Shown here: in pieces, positions 1-7,590 of the stretch
Layout: each line of letters starts with the position of its first letter
Numbering within the stretch: position 1 is the stretch's first letter
Origin: Bacteroidales bacterium
GTDB taxonomy: Bacteria > Bacteroidota > Bacteroidia > Bacteroidales > F082
Length of the DNA: 25,923 nt
Reading direction: 5' to 3'
Assembly (NCBI GenBank): GCA_016285355.1
Contig: JAEEQP010000054.1
Coordinates: forward strand, 1-25,923
Position numbers and translations under genes: made by a program
Notes under the pieces: generated by a model
What the model saw: the letters and a program-made list of their open reading frames with translations, nothing else
What the model was told of the DNA's origin: nothing
The model's database searches: none

Positions 1-2
1 TA

Positions 3-224
3 GAAGGAATTCCAAACGATATTGTTGGTTTTGTTAGAAAAAATCCGACTATAACAAAGATAGCCATAAATGGTTATGGAAAATACAAAGAGTTTGGAGA
101 AAAACTACAAAACCAGCTCGGACAATCCATCAAAGTGTTTCGTTTGCCAGAAACAAGCGGTCTCAACGCTTCTTGGACTTTAGAAAAACTGTGTGAGGAA
201 TGGAGCGTTGTGTTTGAACTATGA
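3..224 (+). CDS. DNA-deoxyinosine/uracil glycosylase-like protein, C-terminal end (partial)
   Basis: This open frame enters from the left edge and ends at TGA 222-224, leaving 73 codons. The visible part reads as an alpha/beta fold with the segment ITKIAINGYGKYKEF followed by LPETSGLNASWTLEKLCEEW. That order matches the end of the uracil-DNA glycosylase superfamily, in particular the small DNA-deoxyinosine glycosylases, where an 'LPSTSPAN'-like motif contributes to the DNA-binding loop. Such enzymes remove hypoxanthine or uracil from DNA as the first step of base excision repair. The N-terminal catalytic motif lies outside the window, so the exact subfamily cannot be fixed; a Mug-type glycosylase is the main alternative. 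The family assignment comes from motif memory, not a search. Confidence 0.6.
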   Translation, partial: EGIPNDIVGFVRKNPTITKIAINGYGKYKEFGEKLQNQLGQSIKVFRLPETSGLNASWTLEKLCEEWSVVFEL

Positions 225-289
225 CCTTTTTCGTTGTTGTTTGATTTCAATTCCATAGGCGTAAAATTACAAAAAACACTTTGCAATGC

Positions 290-318
290 TTGCCCAGCCA
301 AAAAAGTAGTACCTTTGC
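290..318 (+). promoter_or_regulatory. Bacteroidota promoter for the lipoprotein gene
   Basis: TTG at 290-292 (-33 element), an 18-nt spacer and TACCTTTG at 311-318 (-7 element) fit the Bacteroidota consensus TTTG-N19-TAnnTTTG. Transcription would start near 325, about 57 nt before the chosen ATG at 382. Confidence 0.6.
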
Positions 319-381
319 TGCCATGAAACTGATTTTTTGATAATTAAAAGTTGCTCCCGTCACGGATTTAGGGATAAGAAA

Positions 382-768
382 ATGAGAAAAATGACTTTAG
401 CATTTATGGCCACAATGATGCTCACGACCATATCCGCTTGTAAACAAGATGTTTATGGAGAGTTGTTCGTCAAAAGAGCTCCTGTGACTTTTCGTGTGAC
501 GAATGAAAACGGCCAAGCGTTGTCCAATGTGAGCGTGAAAGCCGAGGAACGTGACGGTTTCGATGGAGACCTCATTATGAATGGGGAGCGTTATACCTAT
601 ACGGATGCCGAAGGTATGGCTACTATTTCGGATGCTGCCTGTTATGATCCATCCCAATTTGGAGGCCGCACTAATGGGTTCGTCTTTACGACCACAGGGT
701 ATGCCGTTTTCGACACCATCTTCAACACCTGGGAAGGCACTGTTGATATTGTTCTACGCAGAGAATGA
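382..768 (+). CDS. Small lipoprotein with one beta-sandwich (carboxypeptidase-regulatory-like) domain
   Basis: The 128-residue product starts at ATG 382, which places a lipoprotein signal peptide (MRKMTLAFMATM..., lipobox TISAC) at the true N-terminus; an in-frame ATG at 337 would add a charged stretch in front of it. After the lipidated Cys come VYGELFVKRAPVTFRV and NGQALSNVSVKAEER, then 'TDAEGMATI' and a final strand VDIVLRRE. This is the pattern of a carboxypeptidase-regulatory-like beta-sandwich, so the protein is probably a periplasmic or outer-membrane-anchored domain. The small size, the early 'YG' after the Cys and the fold recall the Bacteroidota lipoproteins of the rSAM/lipoprotein system. 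No radical SAM partner is visible, so that link is only a suggestion. It ends at a strong bidirectional hairpin shared with the convergent gene. Confidence 0.7.
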   Translation: MRKMTLAFMATMMLTTISACKQDVYGELFVKRAPVTFRVTNENGQALSNVSVKAEERDGFDGDLIMNGERYTYTDAEGMATISDAACYDPSQFGGRTNGFVFTTTGYAVFDTIFNTWEGTVDIVLRRE

Positions 769-784
769 TGCGAGACAAAGAAAA

Positions 785-827
785 GATGAAAAGTGGGCGC
801 GGCTAACCAGCTGCGCCCACTTTCATC
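785..827. terminator. Bidirectional hairpin terminator between convergent genes
   Basis: The left arm 785-800 (GATGAAAAGTGGGCGC) pairs with the right arm 813-827 (GCGCCCACTTTCATC) apart from one extra A. The loop 801-812 can close further through GGCT/AGCT. It lies 16 nt after the lipoprotein stop and 13 nt from the stop of the minus-strand XRE gene, so it can serve both. The U-tract is short, so rho-independent efficiency is uncertain. Confidence 0.8.
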
Positions 828-840
828 TTATTATTCCTCA

Positions 841-1371
841 TTATTTCTCAATCTCATGGCCTAAATACTTTTGATTGTTTTTGTTTCTATTCTCCGAATT
901 CCAACTGTCTTTGATGCCGCCTAAAACGTTGGTAATCTTTTTTTTGCCATAATATCGAATGGTTTCTTTGATTTCGTTTTCATTACCATATTCAAAAACC
1001 CTTTGGATAATCCATTCTGCATTGCGTTGCCAATCAAGCGACTCAAAATCTGTGTCCCAAAACAAGGCTTTCCTGAATCTTGATTTGTCGGGTTGTGATT
1101 GTTCAGAAATATGACTCGTCGCGAGGAAAATCTCATAATTGGTTTGAATCTGATAGAAAAAACATTGATAATCAATTCCTAATGCTTTTTCCAACCTAAG
1201 GGAATTGTCTGGTGAAATCCTTCTGCGATTGGCAATGAAGTCGTTGATTCTCTGGTAGGGTATTTCAGAACGAGAGGCCAATTCGCGTTGGGTAAGATGC
1301 TCTTCCGTCCTGATTCTGTCGAGCACTGCACCGCAGGGTATGTGATGATATGCCAGATAGTTTTCGTACAT
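841..1371 (-). CDS. XRE-family HTH protein with a C-terminal DUF6922-like domain
   Basis: The 176-residue product begins at ATG 1371 (MYENYLAYHHIPCGAVL). An upstream in-frame ATG at 1476 would read through the AT-rich promoter and a palindromic repeat and is unlikely. Residues ~12-65 form a helix-turn-helix of the HigA/XRE kind (LTQRELASRSEIPYQRINDFI, then NRRRISPDNSLRLEKALGI). Residues ~98-155 (ALFWDTDFESLDWQRNAEWII ... ETIRYYGKKKITNVL) match my memory of DUF6922, usually found alone or on antitoxin-like proteins. HigA-like proteins repress their own operon and neutralise a toxin, but no toxin gene adjoins this one, so it is called an orphan. It converges on the lipoprotein gene and shares its terminator. 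A -7 element sits 19 nt upstream of the start. Confidence 0.75.
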   Translation of the reverse strand: MYENYLAYHHIPCGAVLDRIRTEEHLTQRELASRSEIPYQRINDFIANRRRISPDNSLRLEKALGIDYQCFFYQIQTNYEIFLATSHISEQSQPDKSRFRKALFWDTDFESLDWQRNAEWIIQRVFEYGNENEIKETIRYYGKKKITNVLGGIKDSWNSENRNKNNQKYLGHEIEK

Positions 1372-1389
1372 GAAATTGTTTTTCGGCTG

Positions 1390-1397
1390 CAAAAATA
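1390..1397 (-). promoter_or_regulatory. -7 element for the XRE gene
   Basis: On the minus strand 1397-1390 reads TATTTTTG followed by C, a good TAnnTTTG match 19 nt before the ATG. A clear -33 TTTG at the usual distance was not found. Confidence 0.5.
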
Positions 1398-1438
1398 ATA
1401 AAAAATAACCAAAAATGGTTACAAATGAAATAAAAAAT

Positions 1439-1466
1439 GTAGAGACGTAGCGCGCTACGTCTCTAC
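1439..1466. repeat. 28-bp intergenic palindrome, copy 1
   Basis: Arms GTAGAGACG and CGTCTCTAC enclose TAGCGCGCTA, which is itself palindromic, so all 28 bases can pair on the opposite strand. Three other copies lie at 3980-4007, 16346-16373 and 24168-24195 with the same outer arms and different inner bases. This copy lies 15 nt beyond the stop of the decayed hutU tail. Confidence 0.9.
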
Positions 1467-1481
1467 AAATGTCCAATTCAA

Positions 1482-1632
1482 TTAGAACAATCCTTCAAGG
1501 ATGTTGTCTTCCACCAAATTCGGCAAGGTAACCTTCAATTTAGGCTCGGCCTCCACGGCGCGTTTGATGGCAAAGGTGGCGTCTTTTCATTCCAAACCCA
1601 GTTGAGGCGGGCGATGACGTTGTTGACATTCC
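1482..1632 (-). pseudogene. Decayed 3' end of urocanate hydratase (hutU tail fragment)
   Basis: Read on the minus strand, about 150 nt ending in TAA (1484-1482) match the last ~50 codons of the intact hutU at 4013-6013. The end translates as TFAIKRAVEAEPKLKVT then LPNLVEDNILEGLF, against TFAIKRAMEAEPRLKVT and LPNLVEDKILENLF in the intact gene. Further upstream the copy has a 2-nt insertion (frameshift) and substitutions such as R to W, R to L and G to V. Similarity stops near 1632 and the rest of the gene is absent. A 23-nt block (1504-1526) is identical to 4035-4057. Most 3' codons differ only synonymously, so the copy diverged while still constrained and decayed later. It has no start and is not expected to make a product. 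Confidence 0.9.
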
Positions 1633-1699
1633 TAAGGTATTTAAAGGATAAAAAACTCGACTTGCTATAGAAAAAAACGGAAAAATTCTCTTCTTTTTA

Positions 1700-1728
1700 T
1701 TTGTTTAAATAAAAAAATTGTATATTTG
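1700..1728 (+). promoter_or_regulatory. Promoter of the LRR surface protein gene
   Basis: TTTG at 1700-1703, a 17-nt spacer and TATATTTG at 1721-1728 fit the Bacteroidota promoter. Transcription would start near 1735, giving a leader of about 130 nt before ATG 1866, long for this window. Confidence 0.65.
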
Positions 1729-1762
1729 CATCGTTATTTAGTCGTTTCAAGGCTAAATTTTC

Positions 1763-1822
1763 CGAAGTGTAAATCTACTGTCTCACTTCGTTAACAAGTC
1801 TGATTTGCTTTTGGACAGTAGA
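1763..1822 (+). promoter_or_regulatory. Structured 5' leader, possible H-type pseudoknot
   Basis: Stem 1 pairs CGAAGTG (1763-1769) with CACTTCG (1784-1790). Its 14-nt loop contains TCTACTGTC (1774-1782), which is exactly complementary to GACAGTAGA (1814-1822). Both stems can form together as a pseudoknot or compete as alternatives. The element lies inside the predicted leader of the LRR gene. It matches no riboswitch class I recognise; whether it regulates anything is inference. Confidence 0.4.
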
Positions 1823-1865
1823 GCAAACAAAAAGTTGCGCACGACACGAAACAGTGTACAGAAAC

Positions 1866-3953
1866 ATGAAAAAAGAGATTTTACTACTTATGGCTCTGAT
1901 GGTGAGCTTCACGGCTTTGGCACAGCGTTTCCAGGTCACACTCGAATCGGGACAAAACATTCTTTGTTTCGTGAAAGCGGGAACGAACGATGTTTCCATT
2001 GAAAAAGTAGGTGGTGATTCTCCCTCGGGCGACATGGTGATCCCTGAAACCGTTTCCGATGGCACGAACACCTACACAGTAAAGAAGATCCGCAATTATG
2101 GATTTAACACTTGCTCGGGGCTTCACTCTGTTGTTTTGCCCAACACCGTAACCGACATTGACTATGGGGCTTTTTACAATTGTGTAAATCTGGTTGATGC
2201 CAACATTGGCAATTCGGTCGTAAACATTGGCACATACGCGTTTCGTAGCTGTCGAAACTTGAATTCAATGGTATTGCCTGAATCCGTTGATAGTATCGGA
2301 GAGTGGGCTTTCTATGATTGTGGCTTGTCTGAGCCGCTTTACAACTCGCACATCTTCGCGTATTTCCCCGATGGCTACGCTTCGGAATATGTGGTTCCCG
2401 ATGGCATCGAAAAAATCGCTCCTGATGCTTTTGCTGAATGCAATAGTTTGGTTTCCATCATTATGCCCAATTCTGTGACCTCAATAGGTTATGCTGCATT
2501 TTTATCTTGTAGGAATCTTGAAATCGTAAATATGGGCAATTCCGTAACCTATATCGGAGATGCGACGTTTCATTCGTGTGAAAGTCTGGCTACTATCAAC
2601 TTCCCCAATTCAGTCACTTTTGTTGGAGATGACGCGTTCTATGGGACAAATTGGTCGGAACCGATTTACAACGAACGAGTCTTTGCTTATTATCCTCCAA
2701 GCGACACAGCTTCAAACTATATCATACCTGAAGGTATCGAACAAATCGCTGGCGGCGCGTTTTTGGGTTGTTATAATTTGACTTCGGTGGTTATCCCCAA
2801 TTCCGTGACCTATGTCGGAGAGTTTGCTTTTGGCATGTGTTATGGCATTGAAGAACCCCTCTTCAATGCTCATTGCTTTGCGTTAATGCCCATGGACTAT
2901 CCTGTCACAGAGTATGTCATTCCTGAAGGCATCGAACAAATTGCAGGTGGGGCATTTGAGTCGTGTGAACGCTTGCTTTCAATTACCCTTCCAAAATCGG
3001 TGACAAGCATTGGAAAATACGCCTTTGAATTATGCACAAACTTGACTACGTTCGAATTGCCAAACTCTGTGACCGAAGTAGGAGACTTCGCTTTCATGGA
3101 TTGTGAAAGTCTGGCTGAACCCGTTTACAACGACCATATCTTTGCCTATTTCCCTAAACGTTATGCACAAATAAACAACGTTACCCATTATGAAATTCCC
3201 GAAGGGATAGAGACAATTGCGTATTGTGCATTTTGGCCTGGATGGTATAATAACAATGTATTGCTGACCTCTGTCACCTTGCCTGCTTCGCTCACCTACC
3301 TCTCTGAGAATTCATTCTATAACTGCTCGAATCTGCGGAGCATCTGCATCAAAGCTATGACTCCTCCCGATAGCTTTGATGGGTTGTATTCTTTAGATTT
3401 GGAAGAAATCATCGTGCCCTGTGGTACCGAGACCGAATACAAGGGTTCGGACTTCTGGAGCGAATACTATGACCTTATCCATGAAGGTAACGTTTTCATG
3501 CTGGAGGTGACCTCATCAGATGAGACGCAAGGGACGATAGCCTTCATACAAGAACCTGGCTGCGACAATGGCAACACGGCCGTCTTTGAGGCTGTTCCGA
3601 ATGAAGGCGGCCATTACTTTACGCAGTGGAGCGATGGCAATATTGACAATCCGCGCACCCTTGTAGTTGAGGACGATACTTACATTGTCGCCTATTTTGA
3701 GTATGACGGCGTTTGCGAAAATAAAGGCGAAATTAACCTCTTTCCCAATCCCACTAATGGTCTGCTCAATGTTTCGGGAGAGGGCATACTGGAAATCCTT
3801 GTGTTCAATGCAATGGGACAAATGGTGAAACAGGTCGCCGCCAATACAGGAGGTGTCTTCCAAATCGATATGAGCGACCAATCGGCTGGTGTTTACATGT
3901 TAAAAACCGTGGGCGAAGGCAAAGCATTCACCACACGGTTTGTGAAGGAATAA
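1866..3953 (+). CDS. BspA-type leucine-rich-repeat surface protein with T9SS sorting domain
   Basis: The 695-residue product starts at ATG 1866, giving a signal peptide (MKKEILLLMALMVSFTALAQ); an in-frame ATG at 1854 only adds four residues. Residues ~50-535 are TpLRR/LRR_5 repeats of ~23 residues (consensus SVTSIGxxAFxxCxxLxxVxLPN). Four times the ladder is broken by a similar insert, near residues 155, 264, 328 and 417: EP-x-YN-x-x-x-FAYFP ... IPEGIEQIAGGAF. A module resembling the divergent InlB B-repeat (VTSSDETQGTI ... FTQWSDGNIDNPRTL) spans ~540-620, followed by a type A T9SS C-terminal domain (NLFPNPTNGLLNVSG ... AGVYMLKTVGEGKAFTTRFVKE). BspA-type LRR proteins bind host proteins or other cells; the ligand here is unknown. 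The gene lies between the hutU tail fragment and intact hutU. Confidence 0.9.
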   Translation: MKKEILLLMALMVSFTALAQRFQVTLESGQNILCFVKAGTNDVSIEKVGGDSPSGDMVIPETVSDGTNTYTVKKIRNYGFNTCSGLHSVVLPNTVTDIDYGAFYNCVNLVDANIGNSVVNIGTYAFRSCRNLNSMVLPESVDSIGEWAFYDCGLSEPLYNSHIFAYFPDGYASEYVVPDGIEKIAPDAFAECNSLVSIIMPNSVTSIGYAAFLSCRNLEIVNMGNSVTYIGDATFHSCESLATINFPNSVTFVGDDAFYGTNWSEPIYNERVFAYYPPSDTASNYIIPEGIEQIAGGAFLGCYNLTSVVIPNSVTYVGEFAFGMCYGIEEPLFNAHCFALMPMDYPVTEYVIPEGIEQIAGGAFESCERLLSITLPKSVTSIGKYAFELCTNLTTFELPNSVTEVGDFAFMDCESLAEPVYNDHIFAYFPKRYAQINNVTHYEIPEGIETIAYCAFWPGWYNNNVLLTSVTLPASLTYLSENSFYNCSNLRSICIKAMTPPDSFDGLYSLDLEEIIVPCGTETEYKGSDFWSEYYDLIHEGNVFMLEVTSSDETQGTIAFIQEPGCDNGNTAVFEAVPNEGGHYFTQWSDGNIDNPRTLVVEDDTYIVAYFEYDGVCENKGEINLFPNPTNGLLNVSGEGILEILVFNAMGQMVKQVAANTGGVFQIDMSDQSAGVYMLKTVGEGKAFTTRFVKE

Positions 3954-3979
3954 ACATCCGTAAATATAGGATTTGTTTT

Positions 3980-4007
3980 GTAGAGACGGTGTATGCACCG
4001 TCTCTAT
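3980..4007. repeat. 28-bp intergenic palindrome, copy 2 (between convergent genes)
   Basis: The left arm GTAGAGACG is intact and the right arm reads CGTCTCTAT (last base changed); the inner ten bases are GTGTATGCAC (GTG pairs with CAC). It lies 26 nt past the LRR gene stop and 5 nt past the hutU stop, so as RNA it could end transcription from both sides. Confidence 0.88.
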
Positions 4008-4012
4008 GTGTA

Positions 4013-6013
4013 TTAGAACAGATTCTCCAAAATCTTGTCTTCCACCAAATTCGGCAAAGTGACCTTCAGTCTGGGCTCAGCCTCCATGGCACGCTTGATG
4101 GCAAAGGTGGCGCCTTCGTTGCGGGCCCAGTTGCGGCGAGCGATGCCGTTATTGACATCCCAGTGCAACATGCAGTGGAGTCTGCGGTCAGCCTCAGGAG
4201 TGCCGTCGAGGACCATTCCGAAGCCGCCGTTGATGACTTCGCCCCAGCCTACGCCGCCGCCGTTGTGGATGCTCACCCAAGTGGCACCACGGAAACCGTC
4301 GCCGATGACGTTCTGCACGGCCATGTCGGCGGTGAACGACGAACCGTCATAGATGTTGGAGGTCTCACGGAATGGGCTGTCGGTGCCGGAAACATCGTGA
4401 TGGTCGCGGCCAAGGACGACGGGACCGCTCAGGCGACCGTCAGCGATGGCCTTGTTGAACTCGGCAGCAATCTTGGTGCGGCCTTCGCAGTCGGCGTAGA
4501 GGATACGGGCCTGCGAGCCGACCACGAGGTGGTTTTCTTGTGCGCCACGGATCCACTGGATGTTGTCGCGCATCTGTTGCTGGATTTCAGCGGGAGCGGT
4601 GCGGGCGATGTTTTCAAGCACTTCGCAGGCGATGTCGTCGGTGACGGCGAGGTCTTCAGGCTTGCCCGAAGCACACACCCAGCGGAAGGGACCGAAGCCG
4701 TAGTCGAAGCACATGGGACCCATGATGTCCTGCACGTAGGAAGGATAGCGGAAGGTGCCATCTTCTTTCATGATGTCGGCACCGGCGCGGCTGCTTTGCA
4801 GCAGGAAAGCGTTGCCGTAGTCGAAGAAGTACATGCCCTTGGCGGTCAGCTTGTTGATGGCGGCTACATGGCGGCGCAACGAAGCCTGCACCTTCTCCTT
4901 AAACAGCTCGGGGTTCTCGGCCATCATGGTCTTCGACGCCTCAAACGACTGTCCGACAGGATAGTAACCGCCTGCCCACGGGTTGTGGAGTGAGGTCTGG
5001 TCGGAGCCGAGATCGACGTGGATGTCGTGCTCTGCGGCATATTCCCAAAGGTCCACCACATTGCCTTGGTAGGCATAGCTGCGGGCTTCCTTCTTGGCGA
5101 GGCTGGCATTGACATGCTTGAAGAGTTCCTCGATGTTGTCATATACTTCATCGACCCAGCCTTGCTGATAGCGTTTCTGCGTGGCGGCCGGGTTGATTTC
5201 GGCGGTGATGCTCACCACACCGGCGATGTTACCGGCCTTGGGCTGGGCTCCACTCATGCCACCCAAACCAGCGGTGACGAACAGTTTGCCCGCTGTGCTG
5301 CCACCCTGTTTGCGCGCTGCGTTGAGCACGGTGATGGTAGTACCGTGGACAATACCTTGGGGCCCAATATACATATAGGAGCCGGCGGTCATCTGGCCGT
5401 ATTGCGTCACGCCGAGGGCGTTGTAGCGCTCCCAGTCGTCGGGTTTGCTGTAGTTCGGGATCATCATGCCGTTAGTGACCACCACACGCGGGGCGTCCTT
5501 ATGCGAGGGGAAGAGTCCCATCGGGTGACCGCTGTACATGGCGAGGGTCTGGTCTTCGTCCATGTTGGCAAGGTACTGCATCACGAGGCGGTACTGCGCC
5601 CAATTCTGGAAGATGGCGCCATTGCCACCGTAGATGATGAGTTCGTGCGGGTGCTGCGCCACGGCGGGGTCGAGGTTGTTCTGGATCATCAGCATGATGG
5701 CCGCGGCCTGCTTGCACTTGGCGGGATATTCCTCAATCGGACGGGCGTACATCTTGTAAGAGGGACGGAAACGGTACATATAGATGCGGCCGTATTTCTC
5801 CAACTCCTCAGCAAATTCGGGGGCCAAAGTGGCGTGGAACTTGGCGGGGAAGTAACGCAAAGCGTTGCGGATGGCCAGTTTCTTCTCGGCCTTGGTCAAA
5901 ATGTCCTTGCGCTTGGGCGCATGGTTGATGGTGGTGTCGTAAGGCTTCACTTCCGGCAGTTCATCGGGAATGCCAGCGAGAATTTCTTTCTGAAAATCGT
6001 TGAGCGTGTTCAT
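4013..6013 (-). CDS. hutU: Urocanate hydratase (urocanase)
   Basis: The 666-residue product converts urocanate to 4-imidazolone-5-propionate, the second step of histidine degradation, in the cytoplasm with a tightly bound NAD+. The sequence shows the long urocanase form, close in length to the animal enzyme (~676). It includes the early block FRPSYKMYARPIEEYPAKCKQAA, cut here to its core FRPSYKMYARPI, the NAD-binding stretch TAGLGGMSGAQPKA, the QGIVHGTTIT segment, and the late block DIMGPMCFDYGFGPFRWVCASG, of which FDYGFGPFRWVCAS is the active-site region. No hutH, hutI or formiminotransferase gene lies in the window, so the rest of the pathway is elsewhere. It has its own -7 element (6061-6068) and faces the LRR gene across a palindrome. 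Its 3' end is duplicated in decayed form at 1482-1632. The long plus-strand frames opposite it are shadows. Confidence 0.96.
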   Translation of the reverse strand: MNTLNDFQKEILAGIPDELPEVKPYDTTINHAPKRKDILTKAEKKLAIRNALRYFPAKFHATLAPEFAEELEKYGRIYMYRFRPSYKMYARPIEEYPAKCKQAAAIMLMIQNNLDPAVAQHPHELIIYGGNGAIFQNWAQYRLVMQYLANMDEDQTLAMYSGHPMGLFPSHKDAPRVVVTNGMMIPNYSKPDDWERYNALGVTQYGQMTAGSYMYIGPQGIVHGTTITVLNAARKQGGSTAGKLFVTAGLGGMSGAQPKAGNIAGVVSITAEINPAATQKRYQQGWVDEVYDNIEELFKHVNASLAKKEARSYAYQGNVVDLWEYAAEHDIHVDLGSDQTSLHNPWAGGYYPVGQSFEASKTMMAENPELFKEKVQASLRRHVAAINKLTAKGMYFFDYGNAFLLQSSRAGADIMKEDGTFRYPSYVQDIMGPMCFDYGFGPFRWVCASGKPEDLAVTDDIACEVLENIARTAPAEIQQQMRDNIQWIRGAQENHLVVGSQARILYADCEGRTKIAAEFNKAIADGRLSGPVVLGRDHHDVSGTDSPFRETSNIYDGSSFTADMAVQNVIGDGFRGATWVSIHNGGGVGWGEVINGGFGMVLDGTPEADRRLHCMLHWDVNNGIARRNWARNEGATFAIKRAMEAEPRLKVTLPNLVEDKILENLF

Positions 6014-6060
6014 TTTATGATGTTTTATTGTTGTTTACTGTAACAGTTCGTTAGAATTTG

Positions 6061-6068
6061 CAAAGGTA
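6061..6068 (-). promoter_or_regulatory. -7 element for hutU
   Basis: On the minus strand 6068-6061 reads TACCTTTG, a perfect TAnnTTTG, 47 nt before ATG 6013. No TTTG was found at the -33 position, so an activator may be involved (inference). Confidence 0.5.
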
Positions 6069-6183
6069 GTGATTTTGTACGATGATGGCGCGTTTTTTTG
6101 ATTTTGGGTGGAAAATTATTAAATGTGATGGATTTTGAATCGTAATAATTATGTTTTAAAAACATTATGTTGTAACAATATAA

Positions 6184-7569
6184 TTATATAACTGGTTTGA
6201 AATCGTCAATAATGGCTTGTGGGAGAAACACATGGTCGGTGATGCCGTCCGTTGCTGGTCGTTTTAGGAACAGTGCATATACGATTTCCTTGTCTTTTGC
6301 GAAGGGCAAGCCATGTGCCTTTGTTTCAAGGTCGTGGAAGAGTTTTCCAGCTTGCTCGCCTTCTGTCCATTTGCATTCGCCGACGAGGATTTTCTTTTTG
6401 TCCAAGGATTCAGCCACCACATCCAACTCTATGTTTTTCTTTTCCTTATTAATAATGACCGTTCCCCACCAACGTGATGCCATGCCCCAAGTTGTGCCGA
6501 GCAGTTGGTTGCCGCTGACGGCGTTTCGGCAAATGCGTTCCCATTGTGCAGCCACAAAATCGGAGAAGGTGTCGCTGATGGTCTTGGCCACAATGTCTTT
6601 TCGGTTCAGGTTGATTAGCGAGCGGTTGGGAATCACATAACGGTAGTAGGTGCGCATGAACGGATCGGAAATCTGGTAATAGCTTCGTTTGCTGTTGCGT
6701 GGGCTTTCGCCGAAAGGGGTCTCGCGCTCGAGGTAGCCCAAGTTGATGAGTTTGGCGAGCGGACCGCTAAGGTCGGTGGCGTTTTTCTGCATTCGTCCGG
6801 CGATTTCGGAGAGTCGGTTGGCTCCATTGCCGATGAGGGAAAGCAAGGTAGAAGATTGCGTAGTGTGTTGGAAATCATCAAGAAACAGCCTTGACGGCTC
6901 ATCGTATAGAGTGCCATTAGGGTCAATGATACTGTAGGCGACGGCTTCCATCAGCGAGGCTGCTTGCTCACGGATTTCCCAGTAGCGGGGAACGCCGCCC
7001 CAAACCGCTGATTCCTCTACAGTTTGCACGGCATCGGTATGCAGGATTTCTTGCAAATACCTGATGGGAATAGGCTCAAGTTTCAGAATGGCATCGCTGC
7101 GACCGTAGAGTGGCGAAGCAGCATCGAGCACCAAGCCTTGCATCATTTGTTGCGACGAGCCGCAGATGATGAGGTTGAATGGTAGTTGCTTACTGTCGAT
7201 ATGTCGTTGCAGAATGGAAGGCAGGCTTGGGCTGGTTTTGACCAAATAAGGAAATTCGTCCAAGCACAGCGTGAACCGTTGGGTGGTTCGGTGTGCCAAG
7301 GTAACGATGAGCGTTTCCCAATCGGGATAAACGACCTTGTCGAAGTCGGGGATTTTCGTGCCGATGGTCTTGGCCAGTAAGGCAAGTTGCTGACTTTCTT
7401 CGGTTTGGTCTGCCATGAAATAGAGGTCGTTGTCTGCCAAAACATGGCGAATAAGCGTGGATTTCCCCAAGCGTCTTCGTCCATAAATGATGACGAATTG
7501 CGACGCATTCTCTTGATTTAAAACATGCCGAAGCCGCATGATTTCGTTTTCTCTGTCTATAAATTCCAT
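6184..7569 (-). CDS. P-loop ATPase, ATPase_2 (PF01637-type) with DUF234-like C-terminus
   Basis: The 461-residue product starts at ATG 7569 (MEFIDRENEIMRLRHVL). A longer frame upstream would overlap the promoter and reads as low-complexity. Walker A is GRRRLGKST (residues 30-38) and Walker B ends in the acidic run LCLDEFPYLV, followed by a sensor-like LIICGSSQQMM. A winged-helix-like middle (LSEIAGRMQKNATDLSGPLAKLINLGYLERETPFG) leads to the C-terminal ELDVVAESLDKKKILVGECKW. That end has the spaced E/D ... ECK pattern of PD-(D/E)XK nuclease-like domains (DUF234). This family is widespread in archaea and Bacteroidota, is cytosolic and has no firmly assigned role. The gene is transcribed away from another ATPase at 7872 and shares a 302-nt intergenic region with it. 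Confidence 0.85.
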   Translation of the reverse strand: MEFIDRENEIMRLRHVLNQENASQFVIIYGRRRLGKSTLIRHVLADNDLYFMADQTEESQQLALLAKTIGTKIPDFDKVVYPDWETLIVTLAHRTTQRFTLCLDEFPYLVKTSPSLPSILQRHIDSKQLPFNLIICGSSQQMMQGLVLDAASPLYGRSDAILKLEPIPIRYLQEILHTDAVQTVEESAVWGGVPRYWEIREQAASLMEAVAYSIIDPNGTLYDEPSRLFLDDFQHTTQSSTLLSLIGNGANRLSEIAGRMQKNATDLSGPLAKLINLGYLERETPFGESPRNSKRSYYQISDPFMRTYYRYVIPNRSLINLNRKDIVAKTISDTFSDFVAAQWERICRNAVSGNQLLGTTWGMASRWWGTVIINKEKKNIELDVVAESLDKKKILVGECKWTEGEQAGKLFHDLETKAHGLPFAKDKEIVYALFLKRPATDGITDHVFLPQAIIDDFKPVI

Positions 7570-7590
7570 CTGTTCAAAAACTATTTGCGG

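Noticed and set aside
3989..6043. Two long plus-strand frames (334 and 341 codons) opposite hutU
   Set aside because: Their sequences are Val/His/Asp/Gly-rich with no domain, and they are complementary to a well-conserved urocanase; they arise from the GC-rich codon bias of hutU.
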